Shown here: piece by piece, positions 52,607 to 61,011 of the stretch
How positions within the stretch are numbered: position 1 is the first letter of the stretch
How the letters are laid out: each line of letters starts with the position of its first letter
NCBI RefSeq assembly: GCF_025137375.1
Contig: NZ_CP073720.1
Location: 3,496,501-3,560,500, forward strand
DNA length: 64,000 nucleotides
Reading direction: 5' to 3'
Origin: Dactylosporangium fulvum
GTDB taxonomy: Bacteria > Actinomycetota > Actinomycetes > Mycobacteriales > Micromonosporaceae
Notes under the pieces: generated by a model
What the model was told of the DNA's origin: nothing
What the model saw: the letters and a program-made list of their open reading frames with translations, nothing else
Database searches by the model: none
Program-made: the position numbers and the translations under genes

Positions 52607-53569
52607 ATGCCGATTCGGATCGCCGTCCTTGACGATTATCAGTGCGTCGCCCGGTCGAGTGCCGATTGGACGCCCCTCGACGGCCGGGCCGACGTCACAT
52701 TCTTCCACGACCATATTGCCGACCCGGCTGACCTGGTGCGCCGGCTGGAGCCGTTCGAAGTGGTCGTGGCGATGCGCGAGCGGACGGCGTTCCCGTCGGC
52801 GATCCTCGACAGGCTGCCCAATCTGGCCCTCCTGGTCACCACCGGTCCGTTCAACGCGGCGATCGACGTCGCGGCCGCACATGCCCGCGGGATCGTGGTC
52901 TGCGGAACTGACGGCGTGCCGCACACCACGGCCGAGCTGACCTGGGCCCTCATCATGGCAGTCACCCGCAGAGTGCCGGCGGAGGATGCCGCGCTGCGGG
53001 CAGGGCATTGGCAAACCACGATCGGTCCTGAACTGGCTGGATCGACCCTCGGCATCATCGGGCTGGGCAATATCGGCTCGAGGATCGCCCGCTACGCACT
53101 GGCCTTCGACATGGACGTCGTCGCCTGGAGCCAGAATCTCACCAACGAGCGGGCGGAGTCGGTGGGCGTGAAACTCGTCAGCAAGCGCGAGTTGTTCGAG
53201 CGCGCCGACGTAGTTACCGTCCACCTCAAGCTGAGTGAACGTACGAGGAACCTGATCGGTCGACCCGAGCTGGAACTGCTCGGCCCGCGCGGTTACCTCG
53301 TCAACACCTCGCGCGGGCCGCTCGTGGACGAGAGTGCCCTGGCCGAGGCCCTGTCGGACGCCGTCATCGCCGGCGCGGCGCTGGACGTGTTCTCCGTCGA
53401 GCCGTTGCCAGCAGACCACCCGCTGCGCGACGCGCCGAACACTGTTCTGACTCCACATATCGGCTATGTCTCGGTGCCGATGTATGAGCGGTTCTTCTCG
53501 CACGTGGTGGAAGACGTCGTGTCATGGCTGCAGGGCACCCCGGTTCGGGTAATCCCGGCCGAGTCGTAA
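52607..53569 (+). CDS. D-2-hydroxyacid dehydrogenase family protein
   Basis: The 320-residue NAD-dependent oxidoreductase has the split two-domain fold. The Rossmann fingerprint is GIIGLGNIGSRIA, and the catalytic residues are Arg236 (NTSRGPLVDE), Glu265 (SVEPLP) and His284 (TPHIGY). ATG 52607 follows GAGGGAG. The family covers phosphoglycerate, glycerate, lactate and formate dehydrogenases; the exact substrate cannot be fixed. The segment VVCGTDGVPHTTAELTWALI matches members annotated as D-2-hydroxyacid dehydrogenase in catabolic clusters. It probably belonged with the lost acyl-CoA ligase upstream. Confidence 0.93.
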   Translation: MPIRIAVLDDYQCVARSSADWTPLDGRADVTFFHDHIADPADLVRRLEPFEVVVAMRERTAFPSAILDRLPNLALLVTTGPFNAAIDVAAAHARGIVVCGTDGVPHTTAELTWALIMAVTRRVPAEDAALRAGHWQTTIGPELAGSTLGIIGLGNIGSRIARYALAFDMDVVAWSQNLTNERAESVGVKLVSKRELFERADVVTVHLKLSERTRNLIGRPELELLGPRGYLVNTSRGPLVDESALAEALSDAVIAGAALDVFSVEPLPADHPLRDAPNTVLTPHIGYVSVPMYERFFSHVVEDVVSWLQGTPVRVIPAES

Positions 53570-53786
53570 GCGCCGAAAAGGTCAGGGACGAGTACCACAG
53601 AACAGCCTTGACCCGATCCACGAAATAGCAGCGCACGGGCCCTGAAGCTAGATTTGGCGCAGTACAGGGTCAGGCGAGAGCAATGAGGGGGTCAGAGCGC
53701 GTGCACATTGACACGAGCGTCCGATCATCGAACACGGCTGCCTTGGTGCAGCACAGCATCGACAGATTCGAGGAAGTGGGTGACCA

Positions 53787-54356
53787 ATGCCGCGGGAAGA
53801 CCAGGTCGAGCGATCACGGGTCGATGTGACCACGGCCGTTACTGATTGCCTGTACCGGTATGCGAGGGCGGTCGATCGGTGTGACTGGGACTCGGTGCGT
53901 GCGTGCTACCACGACAATGCCTTCGATCACCACGGTGCGTACCAAGGCGGGGTCGACGGGCTGATTGAGGACATGAAAATTCGCCACGCACAACTGGACT
54001 CTTCGGTCCATTTCATCACCAACGTCCTCGTTGACTTGCCCGATCCGTATGTTGCATTGGTCGAGTCCTACTGCCTGTGCTATCTAAGGCGCCGCAGGCA
54101 AGAAGTCTCTGGCGCGCAGCAATTGACGACCGTGAAATGTCGATACCTAGACAAATTCACGCCGGATGCTCGTGGTCGGTGGCGTATCGCATCCCGCATG
54201 GTTGTGTTGGATGAGGTGTGTGTCGGCGAGGTTCAGGACAGTCGGCCACAGGCAGGCGCTCGATCAGAGAGGGATCAAAAGGACCCATTGTGGACCTTTC
54301 TTGATCGCGGAGCGGACTGGAACTCAGAAGATTATGCCTCTGGGGTCGAGGCATGA
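53787..54356 (+). CDS. SnoaL_4 / NTF2-like protein
   Basis: The 189-residue protein has the SnoaL_4 fold, related to ring-hydroxylating dioxygenase beta subunits: YRYARAVDRCDWDSVRACYH then DNAFDHHGAYQGGVDGLIED, and a later KFTPDARGRWRIASRMVVLD strand pair. ATG 53787 has AGGAAG ten bases upstream. Third-position GC is lower than in most neighbours, suggesting import. Such proteins act as dehydratases, isomerases or ligand binders in aromatic or polyketide metabolism. No partner gene is adjacent. Confidence 0.85.
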   Translation: MPREDQVERSRVDVTTAVTDCLYRYARAVDRCDWDSVRACYHDNAFDHHGAYQGGVDGLIEDMKIRHAQLDSSVHFITNVLVDLPDPYVALVESYCLCYLRRRRQEVSGAQQLTTVKCRYLDKFTPDARGRWRIASRMVVLDEVCVGEVQDSRPQAGARSERDQKDPLWTFLDRGADWNSEDYASGVEA

Positions 54357-54388
54357 ACGGGAGCGCGGCAGCGCTGTAGGGCACCCCG

Positions 54389-54461
54389 CTGCGCCCGCTC
54401 TCCAGGGCGAGCGAGGATCGCAACGCTGCGCCCGGTCTCCGGCTCGTTGAGGATCGCAATG
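54389..54461. repeat. Two tandem 36-37 bp units ending GAGGATCGCAA
   Basis: Unit A (54389-54425) and unit B (54426-54461) share the start CTGCGCCCG and the end GAGGATCGCAAC or GAGGATCGCAAT plus G, with a few mismatches between. There is no spacer between them and no third copy. Confidence 0.5.
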
Positions 54462-54705
54462 TGAAGGCGGCCCGGCTGCACCTGTCTTCGATGCGGTGCT
54501 GGACCTCGGGGTGGGGTTGTGCGGCGGCGACTACGCCGGCTTGCCCGATGCTGGTTGGAGTAGCGCAACTCGGTAGACGGGGGAATGAACGGGTCGGGAG
54601 GCCGCCGCCGGCGACTTCGCGAGCATGGACAGCGGCATGAGTGCGCAGCCGATCAAGCGGCTATAGCGGCCGGCACGGCGCCCGAGGCTTGATGGCTGAG
54701 AATGG

Positions 54706-55232
<527 letters not shown>

Positions 55233-55895
55233 TCAGCGGCTGCTCGGGGTGACCAGGCCGGATTCGTAGGCCAGGACGACGAGCTGGGCGCGGTCGCGGA
55301 CGTGCAGCTTCGTCATCGCGCGGTTGACGTGGGTCTTCGCGGTCACCGGGCTGATCACCATTTGTCCGGCGATCTCCTCGTTGGACAGCCCTTGCGCGAC
55401 CAGCGTGACCGCTTCGCGTTCACGGACGGTCAACGCGGTCAGGAGGGCGCCGGCGTTGCGGTGCGGCCGTTGGGTGACATACCGGTCGATCAGCTTGCGG
55501 GTGATCGACGGCGCCAGCAGCGCGTCACCGCGCGCGGCGACGCGGACGGCGTGCAGGAAGTCCTCCGGCAGGACGTCCTTGACGAGGAAACCGGCCGCAC
55601 CGGCGCGCAACGCGTCGTAGACGTGCTCGTCCAGTCCGTAGTTGGTCAGCACCACGACGTGCACGCCGTCGAGGGCCGGGTCCGCCGCGATCCGCCGGGT
55701 CGCCTCGATGCCGTCCAGGACGGGCATCCGCACGTCGATGAGCACGACGTCGGGCAGGTGCTCCTGGGCCAGCGCGACACCTTGGCTGCCGTCACCGGCC
55801 TCGGCCACCACCTCGATGTCGTCCTCGGCACCGAGCAGCGCACGGAACCCGCTGCGGATGAGCGGCTGGTCGTCGACGAGCAGGACACGGATCAC
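55233..55895 (-). CDS. NarL/LuxR-type response regulator
   Basis: The 220-residue protein has a receiver domain (phospho-acceptor Asp54 in VLIDVRMP, acidic pair DDQ at 8-10, Lys in VKDVLP) and a LuxR helix-turn-helix (LTVREREAVTLVAQGLSNEE, then IAGQMVISPVTAKTHVNRAM). GTG 55895 overlaps the stop of the sensor-kinase gene (GTGA). It is the output partner of the kinase at 55892-57007 and probably controls the divergent small membrane-protein gene at 57195. Confidence 0.96.
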   Translation of the reverse strand: MIRVLLVDDQPLIRSGFRALLGAEDDIEVVAEAGDGSQGVALAQEHLPDVVLIDVRMPVLDGIEATRRIAADPALDGVHVVVLTNYGLDEHVYDALRAGAAGFLVKDVLPEDFLHAVRVAARGDALLAPSITRKLIDRYVTQRPHRNAGALLTALTVREREAVTLVAQGLSNEEIAGQMVISPVTAKTHVNRAMTKLHVRDRAQLVVLAYESGLVTPSSR

Positions 55896-57007
55896 GACGC
55901 CTGCTCCACGGGAAGTTCGGCGTGGACGGTGAACCCGCCGTCGCTGCGCGGCTCGGCGCGCAACCGGCCGCCGAGGGCGGTCACCCGTTCCCGCATGCCC
56001 AGCAGCCCGACGCCGGGCGTCGGCGGGGACTGCGCGGTGCCCGTGCCGTCGTCGTCGACCTGGATGACCACCGCGCCCGGCCGGTAGCCGATCCGGACCG
56101 ATGCGGTGGTGGCGGCGGCGTGCCGGGCGACGTTGGTCAGCGACTCCTGCACGATCCGGTATGCGGTGCGGTCGACCGCGGCCGGCACGTCGGTGCGGTG
56201 CCCGTCGACCGTCAACGACGCGTCCAGGCCAGCGGCCCGTGCCCGCTGCACCAGCGCTGGAACGTGGTCGAGGCCGCGCGGTGGTGTTCGGTCGTCCTCG
56301 CGCAACGCGTCGAGGGTCGCCCGCAGCTCGCGGGCCGCTTCACGGCCGGCGTCCCGGATCACCAGCAGCGCCTCCGGCACCGGTTCGCCCCGCTTCTGCG
56401 CCACGTGCACCGCGGCCTCGGCCTGGACCTTGATCACGGAGATCTGGTGGGTGAGCGAGTCGTGTAGCTCCCGGGCGATGTGCAGCCGCTCCTCGTCGGC
56501 GCGGCGCAGCGCGCTTTCCTCGCGGGTGCGTTCGGCCTCGTCCACGCGGCGTTCGGCCTGGCGCAGCGCCTCACCGGCCGCACCGGCGGCGATCAGCCAA
56601 GCCAGCGGAAGCACACTGCGCGCCTGGACCAGCGCCTCGCCCGTGGGCTGCCGGCCCAACGTCATCGCCGCGACAGGCAGCGCGAACAGCATCACCACGC
56701 TGGCGACGACGGTGACCCGAAGACGCCCGGCACGCACGGCGGCGTACACCGCGACCATGTACGCGACGGCGAGCACGACGAAGCCTGCCGTCTGATACGC
56801 CACCGCGCACAACCCCGTGACGATCAGGACCGCGACCGGGGCACGCCGCCGGGCGAGCAGCACCAGGCCGCCGACCGCGAGCAGCGGGTACCCAACCGGA
56901 TCCAGCACCGTCGACCAGCCGTGTTCGGACAGACCGGCAGCCACGAGGACCGCCGCAACTCCGACCGCGACCAGCCAGTCGACGACGTCGATCCGTGCGC
57001 TGCTCAC
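55892..57007 (-). CDS. NarL-partner sensor histidine kinase
   Basis: The 371-residue protein has an N-terminal membrane domain with about five helices (10-145), a HisKA_3 domain with phospho-acceptor His182 (HIARELHDSLTHQISVIKVQ) and a HATPase domain with N-box VQESLTNVARHA and G-boxes DDDGTGTA and GLLGMRERV. Its stop overlaps the response-regulator start. Such small membrane-sensing kinases detect envelope or antibiotic signals. No extracytoplasmic ligand domain is present, so the signal is probably sensed in or at the membrane. Confidence 0.95.
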   Translation of the reverse strand: MSSARIDVVDWLVAVGVAAVLVAAGLSEHGWSTVLDPVGYPLLAVGGLVLLARRRAPVAVLIVTGLCAVAYQTAGFVVLAVAYMVAVYAAVRAGRLRVTVVASVVMLFALPVAAMTLGRQPTGEALVQARSVLPLAWLIAAGAAGEALRQAERRVDEAERTREESALRRADEERLHIARELHDSLTHQISVIKVQAEAAVHVAQKRGEPVPEALLVIRDAGREAARELRATLDALREDDRTPPRGLDHVPALVQRARAAGLDASLTVDGHRTDVPAAVDRTAYRIVQESLTNVARHAAATTASVRIGYRPGAVVIQVDDDGTGTAQSPPTPGVGLLGMRERVTALGGRLRAEPRSDGGFTVHAELPVEQAS

Positions 57008-57194
57008 ACACGCACCCTAACCGTCCGAGGACTGCGGCGATTCACTCCGGCGCACCATTTCCGGCTACTGCGCACGCAGTACTACGGCCATGCCTGCCAC
57101 GCCCGCAGCAGGGTGAAGAGCCGACTCCCGCACGATGCCAGGCGGTAGGTCCGGCGACAGGATCGGTGCCACACCCAGAACGAAGGGAATCGTC

Positions 57195-57536
57195 ATGACC
57201 GTCCATCTTCTGTCCGCCGCATCCGCTGTCGGCGCCGGGACCCTGACCCTCGACCGAGCGGCGGCCACCGCCGCGGCGCTCGCCGCACTGGTCGGGGTGA
57301 TCATCGGCGGCCTCGCGCTCGCCCGCCCGACCAGCCGCATTGGCAGGCGCGGTGCGACTGCTGCTCTGGCCGCTGGGCTCGTCGGTGCGGCGGTCGGTGT
57401 GCTGATCCTTGCCACCGCCGATGGCGGCCCCGGCACGGGCAACGGCGTGGTCGGCGGCTACGCGGCCGTGGTGCTGGGACCGGTCGCCGCAGTCCTCGGC
57501 GGTCTGCGGTTGGCCAGATCCCGCCGCACCACCTGA
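57195..57536 (+). CDS. Small DUF6223-like membrane protein
   Basis: The 113-residue protein has three membrane segments: ATAAALAALVGVIIGGLALA, ATAALAAGLVGAAVGVLILA and GGYAAVVLGPVAAVLGGLRL. The organisation and the ending LARSRR are those of small actinobacterial proteins known as DUF6223. ATG 57195 follows GAAGGGAA. It is divergent from the two-component system genes, 187 bp away, and is the natural target of the response regulator. Its function is unknown. Confidence 0.75.
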   Translation: MTVHLLSAASAVGAGTLTLDRAAATAAALAALVGVIIGGLALARPTSRIGRRGATAALAAGLVGAAVGVLILATADGGPGTGNGVVGGYAAVVLGPVAAVLGGLRLARSRRTT

Positions 57537-57761
57537 CCTCCGACGTGTTGCCGCTGCAACGCACGATGCCGACGCGGCTGGCTGCAACCGGCCGAGCGAC
57601 AGCTCGGTGAACGCGACGAAAGCATCACGCCAGGGTCGTTGACCGGCCGAGGGCTTAAGCTTGATCACGCAGTTGTCACTCGACGTCCCACGCGTTCTCG
57701 CCCGTACCGTCGGCTGCTCCGCCTGCTCAGACTGATGCTTCGATCCCGATGAGGCTCGATC

Positions 57762-57945
57762 ATGAGTCTGGGCATCATCGGTCAGGCGGTCGGCCTGTTC
57801 GCCGTCACCAACGTCGACGACATCCTCATTCTCGCGCTGTTCTTCGCCCAGTGCGCCGGGTTCAGGCACGCGACCCGGAACATCGCCGCCGGTCAGTACC
57901 TCGGCTTCGCCGCGATCCTTACCGTCGCGGTCGCAGCGGCATTCG
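57762..57945 (+). pseudogene. cadD: CadD-type cadmium resistance transporter, N-terminal fragment
   Basis: MSLGIIGQAVGLFAVTNVDD then ILILALFFAQCAGF and a QYLGFAAILTVAVAAAFGA helix match the first third of CadD/LysE-like transporters, with the conserved NVDD. The gene is cut at about 57945 by an inverted IS5 fragment. Confidence 0.8.
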
Positions 57946-58385
57946 GCGCGAACTCCCAGCGGATGCGCAGACGGCGGAACCAGTGCGGCAGCGCGACGGT
58001 CTGTTCCACCACCCAGCGGTGAACGCCGAGGCCGGAGCCGTGTTCGACGCCGCGTTGGGCGACGTGGGGTGTGATGCCTTTGGCGCGGACTTGGTCGCGG
58101 TAGGTGTCGTAGTCGTAGGCGCGGTCGGCGTACAAGCTGTCCGGGCGTCGGCGTGGGCGGCCGCGTTTGCCTCGAACGGGCGGAATGGCGTCGATCAACG
58201 GCATCAGCTGGGTGACGTCGTGCCGGTTGCCGCCGGTCAGGCTGACGGCGAGTGGGATGCCCGCGCCGTCGGTGATGACGTGGTGTTTCGAGCCGGTCTT
58301 GGCGCGGTCGACCGGGCTCGGGCCGGTTGTGGGCCGCCCTTCAGGGCCTGGACGTGCGAGCCGTCGATCACCGTCTTGGTCCGAC
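57946..58385 (-). pseudogene. IS5-family transposase core fragment
   Basis: On the minus strand the frame reads GSKHHVITDGAGIPLAVSLT, GGNRHDVTQLMPLIDAIPPV and YADRAYDYDTYRDQVRAKGI, that is the DDE core of IS5 (IS427 group) transposases, after an N-terminal piece in another frame (VIDGSHVQALKGG). It ends RWVVEQTVALPHWFRRLRIR, shortly before the natural C-terminus. Both ends are truncated at the junctions with cadD and the recombinase fragment. Confidence 0.8.
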
Positions 58386-59170
58386 GCCTCGCCCACCCCG
58401 CCATTGTCGATACCGACACCTTCAAGCAGGTACAGGCCAAGATCGCCACGAAGGGCGCCTCGACCACCACCGTCAAACCGCGGCGCACCCAACGTCCCTA
58501 TCTGTTCCGCGGCGCACTCATCTGCGGCATCTGCCAGCGCCGCATGCAAGGCCACTGGCTCCGCGACGCGGACCGCCGGTACATCCTCACGCTCGGGCGA
58601 TGGTTCGCGCTCGTGGAGTCCTACACGCAACAGCTCGACGCCGACCTGAGCAAGATCGAGGATGTCACCGCTCTGCTGAACCCGCCTGCGTGGCCCGCGA
58701 GCTTCCGGGAAGGTCAGTACAACACCCGCTTCCACCGATCCCGGCCCGGCGACACGATCGTGCTGGACACCGTCGACATCAGATCCGAGGACGGCGACGA
58801 GATCGAAGCCTGCGATCTGCTCGACCGGTCCGGACGTCTCATCCACATCAAGAACTACAAGAAAAGCCAGACCCTCAGCCACCTCTTCTCCCAAGGGCTG
58901 GTCTCAGCGATCTCGCTGCGGCGAGACCCGACCTACCAAGCGAACTTCCGCCGGGTGGTCGAGGGACTCGACCCCGCGTTCACACAGATCGCCGAGCGGG
59001 CGCCCGAAGTCGTGGTCTATGCCATCGCCGTGCGCGATCAACGGTCCATCCCAGCCGGCTTGCCAAGCTTCAGCAAGGTCAACCTGCGCGACTTCACCAA
59101 GCGAGTCCAGATTGCAGGTGCACGCCCAGCGATCTGCCGGATCCAGATCGTCGACGACAGCGCCGCGTGA
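58376..59170 (+). pseudogene. Serine recombinase zinc-ribbon fused to TIGR04141-like C-terminus
   Basis: The single frame first reads LAHPAIVDTDTFKQVQAKIA then RTQRPYLFRGALICGICQRR and MQGHW, the end of a large serine recombinase with its Cys-type zinc ribbon. From about 58570 it changes to YILTLGRWFALVESYTQQLD, RSEDGDEIEACDLLDRSGRL and THLFSQGL-like KKSQTLSHLFSQGLVSAISL, the C-terminal part of the TIGR04141 (DUF6119) family found sporadically in mobile DNA. The junction is in frame but both partners are incomplete. There is no clear start (TTG 58376 is possible). Confidence 0.65.
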
Positions 59171-59261
59171 GCGAAAGGCCCGGCGGCCGACGTTGCCTCC
59201 TCACTCACGCGCGGACGTCTCCGCACGTACGCCGGAAATACCGGATTGATTACCGGACGGC

Positions 59262-59291
59262 TTGACGTTTTCCCATATGGGAAAATATGGT
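59262..59291 (+). promoter_or_regulatory. Promoter with ArsR-type palindromic operator
   Basis: TTGACG (59262-59267) and TATGGT (59286-59291) are 18 bases apart, and the perfect palindrome TTTTCCCATATGGGAAAA (59268-59285) fills the spacer exactly. A repressor bound here would block RNA polymerase. Transcription would begin near 59298, next to a GTG at 59299. Confidence 0.75.
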
Positions 59292-59298
59292 GGCTGCC

Positions 59299-59640
59299 GT
59301 GGCACGAGCAGCGACGACATCGGACGCTTTCAACGCGATCGCCGAGCCGCAGCGCCGGGACATCCTGGCGCTGCTGCGGGCGGGTGAGCGGCCGGTGACC
59401 GACCTGGCCCAGGAGCTGGGGATGAGCCTGCCGGGGGCGTCCAAGCACCTGCGGGTGCTCCGGGAGGTGGGGCTGGTGCGGGTCCGCGGGGCGGGCAAGC
59501 AGCGCCTCTACGGCCTGGACGCCCGCGGGCTGCAGCCGGTCCACGAGTGGATCGGCGGGTTCGAGCGGTTCTGGAACGAGAGTTTCGACCGGCTGGACAC
59601 CTACGTGCAGGACCTCAAGCAGACACGGCAGGAGGAATGA
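59299..59640 (+). CDS. ArsR-family winged-helix regulator
   Basis: The protein of about 113 residues has the ArsR fold: AFNAIAEPQRRDILALLRAG, the recognition region VTDLAQELGMSLPGASKHLR and the wing VRVRGAGKQRLYGLD. It has no CxC metal motif, so it belongs to the non-metal group that is typically coupled to SRPBCC (AHSA1) genes. GTG 59299 is preferred because the promoter predicts a start of transcription there (leaderless); ATG 59287 is an in-frame alternative. It is the first of three coupled genes and probably represses the operon through the palindrome. Confidence 0.92.
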   Translation: MARAATTSDAFNAIAEPQRRDILALLRAGERPVTDLAQELGMSLPGASKHLRVLREVGLVRVRGAGKQRLYGLDARGLQPVHEWIGGFERFWNESFDRLDTYVQDLKQTRQEE

Positions 59641-59643
59641 CAG

Positions 59644-60150
59644 ATGGCAGGGGCAAGGCAGGAAACGTGGGCGGAGCCGGCGACGGCCGACCGAGAGATC
59701 GTGATCTCCCGGGTCATCGACGCCCCGCGGGAGCTGGTGTTCGAGGCGTTCACAGAGGTGCGGCACCTGTCGCGGTGGTGGGGTCCGGAGGGGTTCACCA
59801 CCACCACGCGGTCCTTCGAATTCCGCGTCGGCGGAGTCTGGGACTTCGTGATGCACGGACCGGACGGGACCGACTACTCCGAGTGGATCACTTGGACCGA
59901 GATCGTCCCACCGGAGCGGATCGCGCTGCTGCACGGTGAGTCGCGCGACGATCCGAACGCCTTCGAGTCGGTCCTGGCCTTCGCGCCGGACGGTGCGGGG
60001 ACCCGGATCGTGATGCGCACGGTGTTCCTCACCAAACAACTGCGCGACGAGGCGGTCGAGAAGTACCACGCGATCGAGGGCGGCCAGCAGACCCTGAGCA
60101 GCCTGGCTGCCTACGTCACCGAGATCGTTCGGAAGGGAGCGGAGGGCTGA
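59644..60150 (+). CDS. SRPBCC (AHSA1-like) domain protein
   Basis: The 168-residue protein has the helix-grip START-like fold of the AHSA1 family: REIVISRVIDAPRELVFEAF, then RHLSRWWGPEGFTTTTRSFE, VGGVWDFVMHGPDGTDYSEW and GTRIVMRTVFLTKQLRDEAV. The WWGP motif is the family hallmark. It starts three bases after the ArsR stop. Members bind hydrophobic ligands; with an ArsR partner they form a widespread pair of unknown role. Its stop overlaps the next start (TGATG). Confidence 0.94.
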   Translation: MAGARQETWAEPATADREIVISRVIDAPRELVFEAFTEVRHLSRWWGPEGFTTTTRSFEFRVGGVWDFVMHGPDGTDYSEWITWTEIVPPERIALLHGESRDDPNAFESVLAFAPDGAGTRIVMRTVFLTKQLRDEAVEKYHAIEGGQQTLSSLAAYVTEIVRKGAEG

Positions 60151-60770
60151 TGGCCGGGAAGGTGTTCTTCAGCGTGTCGATGTCGCTGGACGGGTTCATC
60201 GCGCCCGAGTCCTCCGAGGACTTGATGGGCCAGCTATGGATGGAGCTCCAGCAGTGGGCCTTCCCGCAGCGGTTCATCCGGGAGAACCTGAAGCTCGGCG
60301 AGGGCGGCGAGGAAGGACGCGACAACGACATCCTGCGGGAGACGTTCGAACGCACCGGTGCGAGCGTGATGGGCAAGCGCATGTTCGACGCCGGCGAGAA
60401 GATGTGGCCGGAGGAGGCGCCGTTCCACACGCCGGTGTTCGTCGTGACGCACGAGAAGCGTGACCCCTGGGAGCGGCCGGGTGGGACCACCTTCCACTTC
60501 GTCAACGACGGCATCGAGCCCGCGCTCGACCAGGCCCGCGAGGCCGCCGGCGACCGCGACGTCCGCATCGCGGGCGGCGGCGCGACGATCCTGGAGTACG
60601 TGAACGCCGGCCTGATCGACGAGTTCTCGATCGCGCTCTCACCCGTGCTGTTCGGCTCCGGAATCCGCCTGTTCGACGGCGTGGACGCGTCAAGGGTCGC
60701 GCTGGAGCCGGTCCGTTCGGAGCCGTCGTCGCGGGTGACGCACCTGACCTACGCCGTGCACCCACGGTAG
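60150..60770 (+). CDS. Dihydrofolate reductase/RibD C-terminal family protein
   Basis: The 206-residue protein begins KVFFSVSMSLDGFIAPESSE, has SVMGKRMFDAGEKMW and DRDVRIAGGGATILEYVNAG followed by LIDEFSIALSPVLFGSG, the NADPH-binding and core motifs of the RibD_C family. It is translationally coupled to the SRPBCC gene (TGATG), giving an ArsR-SRPBCC-reductase operon. The family is mostly uncharacterised, and a NADPH-dependent reductase of a small molecule is the likely role. It is distinct from the paralogue at 34372. Confidence 0.92.
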   Translation: MAGKVFFSVSMSLDGFIAPESSEDLMGQLWMELQQWAFPQRFIRENLKLGEGGEEGRDNDILRETFERTGASVMGKRMFDAGEKMWPEEAPFHTPVFVVTHEKRDPWERPGGTTFHFVNDGIEPALDQAREAAGDRDVRIAGGGATILEYVNAGLIDEFSIALSPVLFGSGIRLFDGVDASRVALEPVRSEPSSRVTHLTYAVHPR

Positions 60771-61011
60771 CCGCGCCACCACCCCACCCTAGCGACCCGA
60801 CTCGCGCTGCGCCCCGGGCTGTTTAGCCGCCAGCTTTAAAGGCGACCTGTTCGCGGGTGGTGCCACCGGCGGTGGGCACCTGTTCAAGCATCGAGCCGGC
60901 CGGACGTCCAACGATTGTCCCATCCGTAGGTCCCGATCGCAGGTCGGTCCTCGCGTGGGAGCGCCGGGGTGCGGCTTTTCGCGGCGCGTCGGCGCCCTGA
61001 ACGGGACTGAT

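Noticed and set aside
54389..54461. Tandem units ending GAGGATCGCAA(C/T), like the 3' end of some CRISPR repeats
   Set aside because: Only two imperfect copies, directly adjacent without spacers, and no cas gene in the window.
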